This document shows positions 9,771 through 21,311 of a DNA stretch of 64,000 nt, in pieces. This stretch comes from Pyricularia pennisetigena (lineage: Eukaryota; Ascomycota; Sordariomycetes; Magnaporthales; Pyriculariaceae). The notes under the pieces were generated by a model, which searched no databases, was not told the origin of the DNA, and saw only the letters and a program-made list of their open reading frames with translations. Where the stretch lies: assembly GCF_004337985.1 (NCBI RefSeq), contig NW_021940929.1:62001-126000 (forward strand). Reading direction: 5' to 3'. Position numbers and translations under genes: made by a program. Positions within the stretch are counted from its first letter, which is position 1. Every line of letters begins with the position of its first letter.

Positions 9771-10399
9771 TCAAGATCTTCCCCAGACCATACCAAGCCT
9801 CTGGAAAAAGCTAAATAGCGAGCCCTTAGGAACAAACCCAGCATAGGTAGATTGCCACCAAGCCGCGAAAGAATCTAGGTTTTCATCAGCCCACAAATAC
9901 TTCCAAAACAAAAATCACCAGTTAGGACTTTCTTACCAGCAACGGGTCCCAGTTCTGCAAAGCCAAGGGCTTCCACAACCCACGGCGCCACAAGCACCAG
10001 CACGCCGACGGCAACGATGGTGGCAAAGCCAGCGGTCAGATACGGGTGTTCGTGTGGGAAGTCGAAATTAGAAATTGTGGCTTCTTCGGCCTTGTCAATG
10101 AATTCCTCCAGAAGTGGCCCAATCGTCTGTCGGCCCTGTTTGATGAGAGCTTCTAGACCTGTGACAATTGCGTGGGCGATACGCTCAGTCCAGCCTTGGC
10201 CGCCCACCGCGTCTTTGATTTGACATCTTAGCATTGCATCGTTTTTTTCGGCGGTGCGAAGGAGCTCCACGACCACGTCCGATATCTCATGGGCGGAGCG
10301 AACGGCAGAAGAGGTGCAAGGCTTCTCGTGGCCATCAAAAGGGTAATAACCATGTTCTATACTGCCAAAACAGTTGGCGAAAAGATTGAGAAGTTCCAT
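9771..10399 (-). CDS. IFI6/IFI27 (ISG12)-like membrane protein, two exons
   Basis: Exon 1 is 10399-9937, the intron is 9936-9875 (62 bp, GTAAGA...CCTAG) and exon 2 is 9874-9771, giving 188 residues. Without splicing the frame reads into intron sequence and loses the family C-terminus. The N-terminal ~110 residues are soluble, helical and rich in charged residues. The family domain is at the end: hydrophobic YLTAGFATIVAVGVLVLVAP, then EALGFAELGPVAG, then after the splice FAAWWQSTYAGFVPKGSLFS and FQRLGM. This Gly/Ala-rich hydrophobic domain with GF-x2-GP-x2-GS-x-AA is the interferon alpha-inducible 6-16 family. Animal members act at mitochondria or ER in stress and death responses; fungal roles are largely unknown. 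The splice sites are inferred from consensus and phase. Confidence 0.8.
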
Positions 10400-11077
10400 G
10401 TTGCTAAAGTCACAGGCTTAATTGCGTGTTCGTTGACGTGAAAGCGACAGTTGCTACGTCGGGATATCGCTCAGGCTTATCAATAATTTGTCAGCCTCGC
10501 TACTAGAAACAAAAGATTGGCAGCTTTGTGAAAAAACTTTTCCGGGAAAATCCATAGCGGTAGGCTGACCTCCAGACAAATAATAGCCTAGTTCAGGACA
10601 CTTTAGTCTTATTTGACAGCCAATCGCTTTGTAGGCTCTCGTCTTCGGAAGATGTAATTTGACCAAACTTCTTGAAAAAACATAAACGCCGTCAAAGTAA
10701 ACTCATTTTCACACACAATTGTTTGCTTTCTGTATAGATTATATATATGAGATGGAGAAAAGCTTGCTGCCTCGCTACAACCTTGCCTTCGCGAATGGCG
10801 ATATATATGATCGGCCAACATGCTTAAAGCTACTTGAAAAACGGCAAATGTCGTTGGTATTTATATTTAGTTAGTCAGTTATGGTTTTTAATGAATAGAA
10901 TATTATCCTCCTAGCAACACCTCTAGCGGCGCACTCAACAGAGACATACACACGGGATGTTGGTACCGAACGACGGGGCGTTACGATAGGTGCTGGCCGG
11001 TCTAGAGTCAGGGCTAATAGTCGGATAGCAACTGACTGCGAAGTTGCGGAGGAAGGTGGCAGAGGGTGTCACTGAGG
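10400..11077. other. Intergenic
   Basis: Upstream region of the ISG12-like gene. It contains AT-rich patches (TATATATGAGATGG near 10741 and TATATATGATCGG near 10802) but no supported gene. Confidence 0.4.
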
Positions 11078-11550
11078 TTATTCGTGAGCTGTGTTTATTA
11101 TAGTTGCTGGCGGTGCGGTAATTTTACTCTGCGGGTGCTTGATGCCGTGGGGAAGGTTAAATTTGATGTCAGCCGATGAGACCAAGGCGAGATAGTTTTG
11201 AAGTTCGGCCGGTGAAAATACCTCGTCACTTATCTTGGAGCCGAATTCAGCGACCAACTTAACGTGGTCATTAGCTTTGGGAGATGTATCAGGGGTGCAC
11301 CATGCGCCAAAACAGATCTCGGGCGTGATTTTTGGTTATGTTGTCGAAGTAGTGTCAAATCGGCGGGGCCCGGTCGGATGAGGGCCTCATCGAGACTTTC
11401 AGGCTTGGTGGTAGGATAAAGACGCGGCCCTTTGAACTCACCGCGTTTTAAGCCGATTGTATCGGTATCCTCCAGCAAAACAATGCACCTTTCAGGCACA
11501 TCGTTGGCGAGTTTCAATAAACGGATGTGCCTCGGTGCGTTTCTCGAAAG
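11078..11550 (-). pseudogene. BCS1-like AAA ATPase, C-terminal fragment with frameshift
   Basis: The minus strand reads KLANDVPERCIVLLEDTDT (Walker B region; ERCIVLLEDID is typical) and later TTKPESLDEALIRPGPADL (sensor/arginine-finger region; TTNxPExLDxALIRPGRxD is typical). The frame then shifts near 11285 to VAEFGSKISDEVFSPAELQNY, the usual end of the AAA lid in BCS1-like proteins, and stops at TAA 11078-11080. The BCS1 N-terminal domain and Walker A are absent upstream. Relatives include the mitochondrial Rieske-protein translocase and many fungal paralogues in accessory regions. This copy lacks the parts needed for ATP binding and is a relic. Confidence 0.7.
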
Positions 11551-11884
11551 TTTGTGATTTACTAGAGCTGGTGGACATCGGGATAAGTGCTTTGCGGATG
11601 AGAGATGAATGATGGGTTTACCACGAATGGAAACAAGGCTATACCAAGTTTAGGGAACCAACAATGATATACCTGGAGGAGCACAAAATCATGCTCGGTT
11701 GTGCGACATACGAAATTCGACGCCAGCAAGCCTGGCGTTATACGACAGCTTAAATTGTTGGAGGGCATGGTTTTGCGCGCTGGGAACGAGCGTAGCGATT
11801 CTATGCGAAGGCCCAAAAATGTTCCTTTACCGCTTCTAGTTACTCTTAGTCTTTGATGGCATTTCATTTTCAAATACAAACATA
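11551..11884. other. Intergenic
   Basis: An open minus-strand frame (11562-11879) has no family features. Nothing else seen. Confidence 0.4.
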
Positions 11885-14800
11885 TCAGATATCCTCCTCC
11901 CTTAGTAAAACCGCATTCAAAAGCTTCCCCATATGTGTTTTATCAATACTTTTACAATCTCTTCGGACCTTGCTCAAAAAGACTTTCAGAAATCCGACTG
12001 GGCTATGCCTAAAAGTACACCCAGCCTGACTATCTGCACATCTAAACATAGGCTCAACAAAGCCGTCAGTTCCAACATGCCCTCCCTGACCACCACTGTT
12101 CCAATCGAGACCGAGCATCTCGCACACATCCTTGTATTCGTCAAAAGACGAAAAGTACAGCTGTCCAGAAAACAGGTTTAGCTGAATCGTCAGTGATTGT
12201 GGCACGCGCCAGTGTTGCGGAACGGCTGGAATCGTGTAAAGGAGAAGATTATCCAGCGGCTTGAAGCCCAGCAGCGAACGAGGCGCATACAAATGGAGCA
12301 CCACTTTCTTGTACAAATTGATCGTTTCGACTAGGTTTTGTGCTTCGAACGGGCTGATAATCACCATCTGCTGTACTATCCCCCTGCCTCCCCCGCCTGT
12401 GCTAGTCACAACCCATTGGACTGTTCTCAAGTATTGATCCAGCTTGTTATTGTCTCCTACACTGACAATCTTGATCGTCCGTGCGAAATCCTTTGTTACC
12501 AGCAGATTTGACGGAAACTCTCTCAAATCGGTCAGGTAGGCAGCTGCCGTCGTTTGTCCTAATGTCAAAAATGCTGGCAGAAACGCTGAGGGATCTCGCA
12601 TGGTGCCGGTGCGGACGAAACAAACGACTTCCTGGTCGAGAACATGCTGTGCTGGTGTGGCCGACTTTGGTTTTTCGATTTGACGCTCTCGTTCCATTTC
12701 GGGGGAGAGCTCTCGCTCTTGTTCTTCTTGCAGCGCGGTCGAGTTTGTGTCAAGTTTTCCAAATTTGGCCACATGTCGTGCGATTTCTTGGACACCGTCG
12801 TGTTCTGTGTGCTTCTCGCAACACGTGATTTTAGGACGGTGGCCCGGCCGGTACAGGCTGTCAATATCCCGAGCCTCATGCTCAAGAAATGTCTCCGCCC
12901 ATTGCCGAGTTGGGCTAGAATAGCCCTTCCAGAGGTATTCTTGATGAGCAAACCGTCTGCCCTGTATTTCCCAAAGGGCGACACAGCGCTCAAGATCAGC
13001 GCAGGTCTCAGATATGGACCAGTTGAGGATGTCGCTGACTCCGATCGGTATTGAGATCTCGGGATCGCCTCTTTGCTGAATGACTTTCGACTGGATATCC
13101 GGAGGAACACAAAACAAAACGGATTGGCCTTTCCCAAGTTTTCTCATCCTCATGCATGCTGGTATTACGTTAGCTGCCATCTCTCCTAAACGTTACGCAG
13201 CAGTTTCAATAGGTATTACCTTGGACAAGTCGATCTTTCGTCAAGCCTGCACCGAGCGTGACGGCAGCACGGTAATAGATTGGCAGCTTCAAATCGGTAC
13301 CGCGAGTATGAGCTTCGTCGAGGAACACAAGACACTGATCAAGCTGCTGGGCATACGGAGATGTCTGAAGAATATCGCTTGTACCACGAAGATCAACAAC
13401 CTTCAAGTTGTCGTGGCCGTCAAAAAAGACGCAAGCCTGCTTCTTGGAGTTTTCAGAATTCGCCGATTGGTTCATCTCTAGCCATCTTTGGGCAACCTGG
13501 AGGTTATTGAGCTCCAGTATTTGCGCACCGACGTCTAAGATGACCTGGACTTCAGGGGACTGTCTTATCACCACTCTCAGCAGCTTTTCGGCGTCGCTTG
13601 TGCAGCCGGCTTCTCGTTCGGGCAGCAACACCACACCATTTTCCTCCCGAAGCAAGTGCTTAAGAACAAGCGCGTTGATGTGCCGTTGTTCCTCCAGATC
13701 TAGATGTTGCACAGAGCGCGGCAATAGCTCTCGCGAGTCTTTCGTTCCACTGAAGCCAGTGATTGGATGCATCTTCACTGCGCCAAGGTCCCATCCAGAT
13801 GCACTAAGTTTGCTGGGAAATTCTTTCATATATCTCGGGAACACCGCCTTGCTCAGAAAGTAATCTACCGTTGCCTTAGAATATCTCAGAGTCGGGAAGA
13901 CGTACTGAATCATCTGGCTTCTGTCTTTGACGTTGATACCTTCAAGATTACAAAAGGCCGGAGAAAGTTCCATATCTTTGACCCATTCTTCGTACTCTTC
14001 GTCTGGCTGGTCCGATTGCAAAAGATGCTCAAAAGCAATGAACAGGTCGTCATCGCTCAGGCCACCATAATAGTAACTGAGTGAGGTTAATAAAAGAATG
14101 ACCTCGGGGTGAGAAAACTCAGAGCGGGGAGATGGCGAGTCCTTTGCTCGATATGGGACCGCCAGTCCAGTCGGGGGTCTGCGATCAGGGTCAAGGCCGT
14201 AATTGACGCGCCATCGCTTTTGTCCCAGTACAAACCCGAGAATCCCACCTGCAAGTATGCCTCGGAGTAGGAGAAGAGTATTTTTGCTGGTATCGTTCCA
14301 CAATGCGTAACAGCCAGCGGCTTCAACCTGCGCTATCTGCGCGGCAGAAAGATCCTGCTCAGTTATGTAGGTATATACCGCCGCCCTAGATGCTTCGTCT
14401 TGGCGAGCAACGGGCAGACTAGCCAGACCAGTAGCGCAGATTCTCTGGGCGATTGCGCACACAAGTGAATGCTGACCATCATTTCCCAAGACGCGAACAA
14501 AAGGGAAAGATCCCGGTCCATACCGATCAAAGTAGTTGATCGATTTTGGCATCGTTCTGGCGACAGAAGGGCAGACTTGCCGGACAATATCAAGAATTTG
14601 GTGGACAAGCAACCATCTTCCAGGGCTAAATGCAACAGGTCTTTGCTCTCCCATGGTGTAAATCAGCTCAAACTTGACACTAAAGTTTTCATCACTCTCA
14701 TCCACTATGTCCCGCGAGCAGGACTCAAAGAAGTTTTGTGTCTGTAATAGCACCTTCCCAAGAGCAGTCTTCGAGTTGATGAGACACTCTTGTCCCATCA

Positions 14801-17499
14801 GCTTAAAGGAAAGGAGATGCTCTGGCTGAACTAACAAGATTTCACCTTCAGCAGCGCACTGCTTCAGGTTTTGAGCAATTGTAACGGCGTCGGTAGCGTC
14901 TAAACGAAGGTCTCGCGAGAAAGGAAGTTGACGGATCGTAATGCTCTGTAGACCGCCCAACTTTGCAACCAGCATCTCGAACATTTGCTTGGACTGGGGT
15001 TTTGCAACAATCACCCGAATTAGCTTCTCTCTAGAAGCAGCAAGCGATGCCGCGACCAATGGAACGATGACGGATGATTTTCCTTCGCCCATGTTGAGCT
15101 GCATGATCGAGTTTTGCCGACCAGGGGGGCTGATCATCTCTGCTGCGATGCGCATCTGAATCGGACGGATCGTAATGTTTCCCTCAATCTCCATCAGAAG
15201 TGCCATTGGGTGCTCCAAGGGGTCCCAACTCGTATGTCCAGGATTTCCAACTTCGGAAACAAGCTCGTTCTGCCGTTCGGGCGACGCTAACGCCAGCAAA
15301 CGTTCTGCACGCTGGTGATCGTGCAGCGACAGGCCATAGCAAACAATCATGCGTTTCCAGGCGTCTGGGAGAAGCTCCCACCGGTGGGCTGCCAGCTGAG
15401 ATATGAATAGTCTTGGGGTGATTCTCGGCATGGGACGGGTGACTCGACCCGTCAGGTCATGTGCGCCAATTGACTTCTTTATGATAGACAGAAGGTAGCC
15501 TGAGTATCTAGCACAGGTATCCCTATATTCTTCGAGCTTCAATTTCAGTTCTTCAAGATCCTGAGGCAAATCCGTCTGTTCGTTGGACATCATTTCCAGT
15601 GCCTCCGTACTTTCTCTTAAGTCTGCTGCGTAACGTTTCTGAAAGTCCGATGATGCCTGTAGCTTGAGTCTTTCTGTGAGACCATGCACCTTGAGGCTGT
15701 GTTTCCTTGCTGGAAAAGGATTCTTTGACGCTCGGGCGCTCTGGTGAATTTGTAGGGCGGGACGGGCTTGGGTAAAATGTAAGAGTGGCTGATTTTGGGC
15801 GAATAATTGAGTAACTGACGTAAATCCGTCTCTAGCCAAGTACAATCTTGAACTGGCTGGGTCTGTAGGTGCTGGATCAGGGTTTGGAAGCCGCAGGGAA
15901 GGAGCGATCTTCAGCTTTTCTGTGACCTGCGCTATCTTTCCCAGGTATTTATAAGAAGATGTGGTTGTTGTACCATGTTTGGAACTGCCGAGAGACTTCA
16001 GACAGAGCAGATGGAACGTCAATGTATGATGTTATGGCTTTGGGAAGTATGCTCATATCGAGATCTGGATGCTCGCATGGCCACTGGCCATGTATAAGCT
16101 TGGTAAGACTGTTGACTGCCCTTCCTTGACACTGTTCAAAATACTGCTCGCATCGCCATTTGTAGGTCCAAGATGATTCATGTGGTTCTTGGGGTAGTTC
16201 TCTGGCTATATTCCCTCTTCTACTCTGGGAACTGATGCAGGATATCCTGACTTTTGCTCGAATCACACTTACATCAGCCATATATCCGCTAGCCAATTCA
16301 AACCGATCGATGGGAGGCGGGAGAATGTCGGCCATATTGGGGTCCACCGCAAGTGCCAAAAGGACTTGCAGAATTCCCAGATCCTTAACGGTTTCATGCC
16401 TAGCCTTGGCGGCGAACGCAATGGCTGAAAGCCATGACATGAGGTGAAATCGATTCAAATCAGAGCGTCGGCAACTTAACATCTTGTGCATCCAGCACCA
16501 CTGCTCAGCAAAGGTTGAAGAAAGGTCCTGGAGCCAGACAGAATCGAAAGAGAGCGATGATAGGGGCTGCTCGTGGTTTGGTCCGTAGACTGTAGCTCTG
16601 TCTCGGAAGAATTGCCACAATCGGTTATGGAGGCCGGTCCCAGGGTCACCTGCTAAAAGGGCTTGACCACTGTGTATAACCCTTGACATAGCAAAGCAAT
16701 CATCTTTTCCAGGCTCTGATCTGCCGCGGTCTCTGCTAGCATAGACCCTGTCGTTCAATGTAGTAAAGCCATCAGCGCCAAACTCAGGAGATCGCACCCA
16801 AGCGTTGTTAACGCAGTCTCTTTCAATTAGTTTTGGGTTTAAACTCTGCGCATCACGAAGCTGCTCCACAAAGCTAGGTCTTTTGTCGTAGTAAAATGCC
16901 TTTTGATTGTCGGCATGCTCGAGAATTCTCAGTATCTCAATGTAGTAATGACTGGATTGGGAGAGAAAGCTCAATCCCGGCAGCCATTGCACCTGCTGCA
17001 TCACATCAAGACCTCTGGGATAAACATGTCTGGAGGGGGTAAGACGGCTAATTCTTCGGAGCAACTCCAAGTCTTCATGTGTCAATTGCGAAGTCGATCG
17101 CACGGCCGATGAACGTAAGATTGATAGAGCTTGTTCCGTGCCTGTATAGCCAGTCATGGTATCTGGGACAGCGAAGGATGTAAGCCCGTGCAAATAGGCC
17201 AAATATATCTTACTTCGGAAGCTCCCATTATCTTCCAGCCGGCCAAGACGGGTGTCCACGTTATAGAAATGGGTAAGAGAGGCGGTACCCTTGGCGATAG
17301 TGACAGTGACATGGCTCTGCTGTGGCTGGAGACGGTTTTCACGCCATGTAACGTCGCCATCAGGTATTATTACAGCGCGCTTTGATCCAGTGTTATTAAT
17401 AAGCAAGAGCTTGCTGCTGAGCCCAGAAAGACAGCCAATCGATTGATCGGAGTCGATGTGCATCCCTATAAACTGACGAGACCTCAATTTTGTTGAACT
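11885..17499 (-). pseudogene. DUF3638/DUF3645 giant protein gene, C-terminal half
   Basis: Fungal proteins of about 3,000 residues with DUF6606, DUF3638 and DUF3645 domains are often annotated as ubiquitinyl hydrolase 1, a transferred label; they look like P-loop NTPase/helicase-type proteins. The minus-strand segments are 17499-~15960, then a one-base frame change in ATCTTCTTATAAA (~15950-15960), then 15958-13220, an intron 13219-13159 (61 bp, GTAATACC...ACCAG), and 13158 to the stop at 11885. Visible motifs are MQLNMGEGKSSVIVP (P-loop-like, near 15072-15105), VAKPQSKQMFEMLV, DIVDESDENF, and CLVFLDEAHTRGTDLKLP (DUF3645, near 13285-13330). After the splice it continues CMRMRKLGKGQSV. The gene is truncated upstream: homology stops at 17499, inside the region duplicated at 19778-21311. 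With no N-terminus and a frameshift it is unlikely to make a working protein alone. Confidence 0.85.
15966..17499 (-). repeat. 1,534-bp direct duplication, copy 1
   Basis: It is collinear with 19778-21311 at a constant offset of 3,812 bp without indels. About ten substitutions were seen by eye (roughly 99% identity), about half of them transversions, so the difference is not RIP. Identity ends abruptly at 17499, where this copy reads AACTAAAACG and the other AACTGGCCTTC. Confidence 0.95.
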
Positions 17500-17768
17500 A
17501 AAACGACATGGTTCGCCAGCGAGGCCTCCAATTCGAAGAGCGAGGCAAAAGTACAGCTGAATTTGCAAAACAATACTGCCTTGCCCGCTTCAGGTATCCC
17601 CGCTGGGTTATATGTAGATATTTCCACTGTCATTGGCAAAACCATCCTAGAAACGTTCCTAATCTATAAAAATGCCTTTCGCACCCCCGCAAGCCCATGC
17701 AATCTCAGTTTCAACATGATTATCCCTAAACACACTATCATTCCTTATTGATAATCCTTAAACTAAAC

Positions 17769-18076
17769 ATGTGCAAATTTATATACGAAGTTTTCAAATG
17801 CGGACATAACTTAAAATGGATTCAATCCTGTACCGAGGATGAGAAAAGGCAATGCCAACCAAAAGATACCACCTCAACCAAGCTAGACTGTTGGTGCGCA
17901 ATTTCAGACTGCGACCGCGAGCAAAACCATGACCGCCGCGAAGGCCCAGGTAAAACCAAACCAGCTTCCGAAAGCCGTATAAATCCCACTAACATTACCC
18001 AGGAAATCGCATTAACGGTGGTTTTGCCGACGGTATCCTCGACATGTCCGACATTGGACGGAACAATGACGAATAA
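17769..18076 (+). CDS. Small Cys-rich protein, two exons, 84 codons
   Basis: Exon 1 is 17769-17949, the intron is 17950-18002 (53 bp, GTAAAACC..., branch CACTAAC, ACCCAG) and exon 2 is 18003-18076 (TAA). The spliced product starts MCKFIYEVFKCGHNLKWIQS and carries Cys at about 2, 11, 21, 29, 41, 43 and 48 plus His13, then ends with GGFADGILDMSDIGRNNDE. The pattern MC-x3-Y-x2-F-x-CGH-x3-W-x3-C resembles small fungal proteins of unknown function with a probable zinc-binding Cys/His module. There is no signal peptide, so it is probably intracellular. Read without splicing, the frame runs to 18149 with a far less plausible tail. It lies in the segment separating the two DUF3638 halves. The functional call is open. 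Confidence 0.55.
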
Positions 18077-19267
18077 ACAAGAAGTGGGAACACTGTATCG
18101 AGCATATTGCCTGTTGTGCGTTTCCCACCACGAATGGCATAATTGCTGATAAGGTTTTAATTATTTACACCAAAGCCACGTTTCCGCGCAGGGTAGCTTG
18201 TTGCTCGCTGAACGTATAACTAACCCACTTTTACCTTCCTCGATAGTCGAAATACGCACCTAATATTCTTTTCATGCCTTTTAAATATACCGAATATATC
18301 AAATTCTTGGCAAATTCAGACTTGTATTATGAGACAAATAAATAAAATTTAATAATATAATTCAGGGTTTCCCGGTGGGCAATTTACCATCCTTTGAAAT
18401 TATTATTCGACAAACTAAGTAATTGATCAATTTTAAATGTCGAAATTCTTTACAATTTATATTGTGAAAGGAAGCTAGCTTATAGCCAATATGGTCGCTG
18501 ATAAACCGTTGCTTTGCGGAAATTTTAACATCGTTTACAACGATGTAAACGCCTTGTTTTGGGCACCCTTTTCCATAGAATATAGTTTACGAAGAACCCA
18601 GGCAAGGTGAAGTGACTAAATAATATGTTGCGCAGAATTAATATATAGCTTTCAAAATTATGTAATATAAGCGATAAATCACTGGGATTTTGTAAGTTAT
18701 AACCGATGGGTTAGTAATTTGTGGCCAATGGTTTTATATTTTTCAGAATGTTATATGATAGCAACATAAGAAAACTTGCTAATTCAATCCTCCCAAAGAC
18801 CGATAGAATTAACTTATTAGCATATAGGAAAATTGTAATATATTGGTTAAAGGACTGGTGCAAACGCTCTTTCCCTGAGCAATTATTTTAATCGAGTTGC
18901 CTTTGCGAGCCCTGCATTTGAATTGGATTTATTATAATAAAGTGACAACTGGGCGTATTGTTAATAAAATAGGGTCATTAGCGGGCTTTGATTTAATGTT
19001 AAAAATGTAAAGTAAAAAAAAACACGCATGTAGATTTTATATAATCCTGGATTGGCCAGCTATTATCAGCCTGCAATCTAGCACTTGAGGTTCGCCTTAT
19101 TTTCTCCACACACAGGCGAACTTTCTAGCGCGGTGGTGAGGGGTACGGCCGATAAGTGTAATAAGGAGGGGTTGGTGAAGCGGCCAGCATGCAAATGCAG
19201 CTACCGCTTGTTTTCCCACGTAAGCAATCGTTTACGCAAGTTCTTTGCAATATATCACTGGCGTTAT
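18077..19267. other. AT-rich intergenic
   Basis: AT-rich sequence with no gene recognised. It has many TATA/TAATA runs and looks partly degraded. Confidence 0.4.
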
Positions 19268-19397
19268 TATTTGCCCGGCCCCCAAAAATCTCAATGGTTA
19301 TTATAAGATGTGGGCCCCGCCATTTGCCGCCCCAGCCTGCGAATCGGATTACGCTTTTACTCCAGGCCACAAAAGGGAGGGCCTCCTACATAAATCC
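19268..19397 (-). repeat. Dispersed repeat copy 3
   Basis: The reverse complement matches 4816-4945 over its full length (shared AGGAGGCCC, AATCCGATTCG, GGGCGGCAAATGGCGGGG and GGGGCCGGGCAA). The two copies are in opposite orientation 14 kb apart. Confidence 0.65.
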
Positions 19398-19455
19398 CCG
19401 TTCTGGAGTCGGCTTATATGCAGGCCGTAATCCCCTTGATCCAAATTCTCAACTA

Positions 19456-19776
19456 ACGTTGGGCTCCACATCTCCGACCCCCCTAAAGTCCGGCCCCTAA
19501 AAATATCTACTCAGCCACGTCAACCCTTTGTTTTATTTTATAAATATCTAGACGAATTTTTCACTTTAGAACTTGCATTTTGAAGATTCTTGCTCCAAAC
19601 TTTCCAATGAAACAGTACACTGAAAATCAGCTTCTTGCTGCCATTTCTGACATAAGAAATGGCAAATCAGTTCACAAAACCTCGCAAAAATGGGGTATTC
19701 CTCGGAGTACCCTTCACGATCGTTTAAAGGGGGCCCAGTCAATTCAACAAGCGAAAAGATTTTGTCAAAGGCTTTC
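19456..19776 (+). mobile_element. Truncated Fot1/pogo element, left end only
   Basis: It follows TA (19454-19455) and begins ACGTTGGGCTCCACATCTCC. All 321 bp appear identical to the first 321 bp of the element at 25814-26746, including the start of the transposase (MKQYTENQLLAAISDIRN...). It stops at one undetermined base (19777), after which DUF3638 gene sequence begins. The right end is missing. Confidence 0.9.
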
Positions 19777-19777
19777 N
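19777..19777. other. Single undetermined base at a junction
   Basis: One N separates the truncated pogo end from the duplicated DUF3638 sequence. Its place exactly at the junction suggests an assembly join or a scaffold gap closed to one base. Confidence 0.8.
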
Positions 19778-21311
19778 TGTTGTACCATGTTTGGAACTGC
19801 CGAGAGACTTCAGACAGAGCAGATGGAACGTCAATGTATGATGTTATGGCTTTGGGAAGTATGCTCATATCGAGATCTGGATGCTCGCATGGCCACTGGC
19901 CATGTATAAGCTTGGTAAGACTGTTGACTGCCCTTCCTTGACACTGTTCAAAATACTGCTCGCATCGCCATTTGTAGGTCCAAGATGATTCATGTGGTTC
20001 TTGGGGTAGTTCTCTGGCTATATTCCCTCTTCTACTCTGGGAACTGATGCAGGATATCCTGACTTTTGCTCGAATCACACTTACATCAGCCATATATCCG
20101 CTAGCCAATTCAAACCGATCGATGGGAGGCGGGAGAATGTCGGCCATATTGGGGTCCACCGCAAGTGCCAAAAGGACTTGCAGAATTCCCAGATCCTTAA
20201 CCGTTTCATGCCTAGCCTTGGCGGCGAACGCAATGGCTGAAAGCCATGACATGAGGTGAAATCGATTCAAATCAGAGCGTCGGCAACTTAACATCTTGTG
20301 CATCCAGCACCACTGCTCAGCAAAGGTTGAAGAAAGGTCCTGGAGCCAGACAGAATCGAAAGAGAGCGATGATAGGGGCTGCTCGTGGTTTGGTCCGTAG
20401 ACTGTAGCTCTGTCTCGGAAGAATTGCCACAATCGGTTATGGAGGCCGGTCCCAGGGTCACCTGCTAAAAGGGCTTGACCACTGTGTATAACCCTTGACA
20501 TAGCAAAGCAATCATCTTTTCCAGGCTCTGTTCTGCCGCGGTCTCTGCTAGCATAGACCCTGTCGTTCAATGTAGTAAAGCCATCAGCGCCAAACTCAGG
20601 AGATCGCACCCAAGCGTTGTTAACGCAGTCTCTTTCAATTAGTTTTGGGTTTAAACTCTGCGCATCACGAAGCTGCTCCACAAAGCTAGGTCTTTTGTCG
20701 TAGTAAAATGCCTTTTGATTGTCGGCATGCTCGAGAATTCTCAGTATCTCAATGTAGTAATGACTGGATTGGGAGAGAAAGCTCAATCCCGGCAGCCATT
20801 GCACCTGCTGCATCACATCAAGACCTCTGGGATAAGTATGTCTGGAGGGTGTAAGACGGCTAATTCTTCGGAGCAACTCCAAGTCTTCATCTGTCAATTG
20901 CGAAGTCGATCGCACGGCCGATGAACGTAAGATTGATAGAGCTTGTTCCGTGCCTGTATAGCCAGTCATGGTATCTGGGACAGCAAAGGATGTAAGCCCG
21001 TGCAAATAGGCCAAATATATCTTACTTCGGAAGCTCCCATTATCTTCCAGCCGGCCAAGACGGGTGTCCACGTTATAGAAATGGGTAAGAGAGGCGGTAC
21101 CCTTGGTGATACTGACAGTGACATGGCTCTGCTGTGGCTGGAGACGGTTTTCACGCCATGTAACGTCGCCATCAGGTATTATTACAGCGCGCTTTGATCC
21201 AGTGTTATTAGTAAGCAAGAGCTTGCTGCTGAGCCCAGAAAGACAGCCAATCGATTGATCGGAGTCGATGTGCATCCCTATAAACTGACGAGACCTCAAT
21301 TTTGTTGAACT
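19778..21311 (-). repeat. 1,534-bp direct duplication, copy 2
   Basis: Collinear with 15966-17499 (offset 3,812). In this copy the sequence continues beyond 21311 into the intact N-terminal half of the DUF3638 gene, so this is the natural context for the upstream end. Confidence 0.95.

Noticed and set aside
12481..13481. Several long plus-strand frames opposite the DUF3638 C-half
   Set aside because: Antisense shadows of a long conserved coding strand; family motifs and the intron are on the minus strand.
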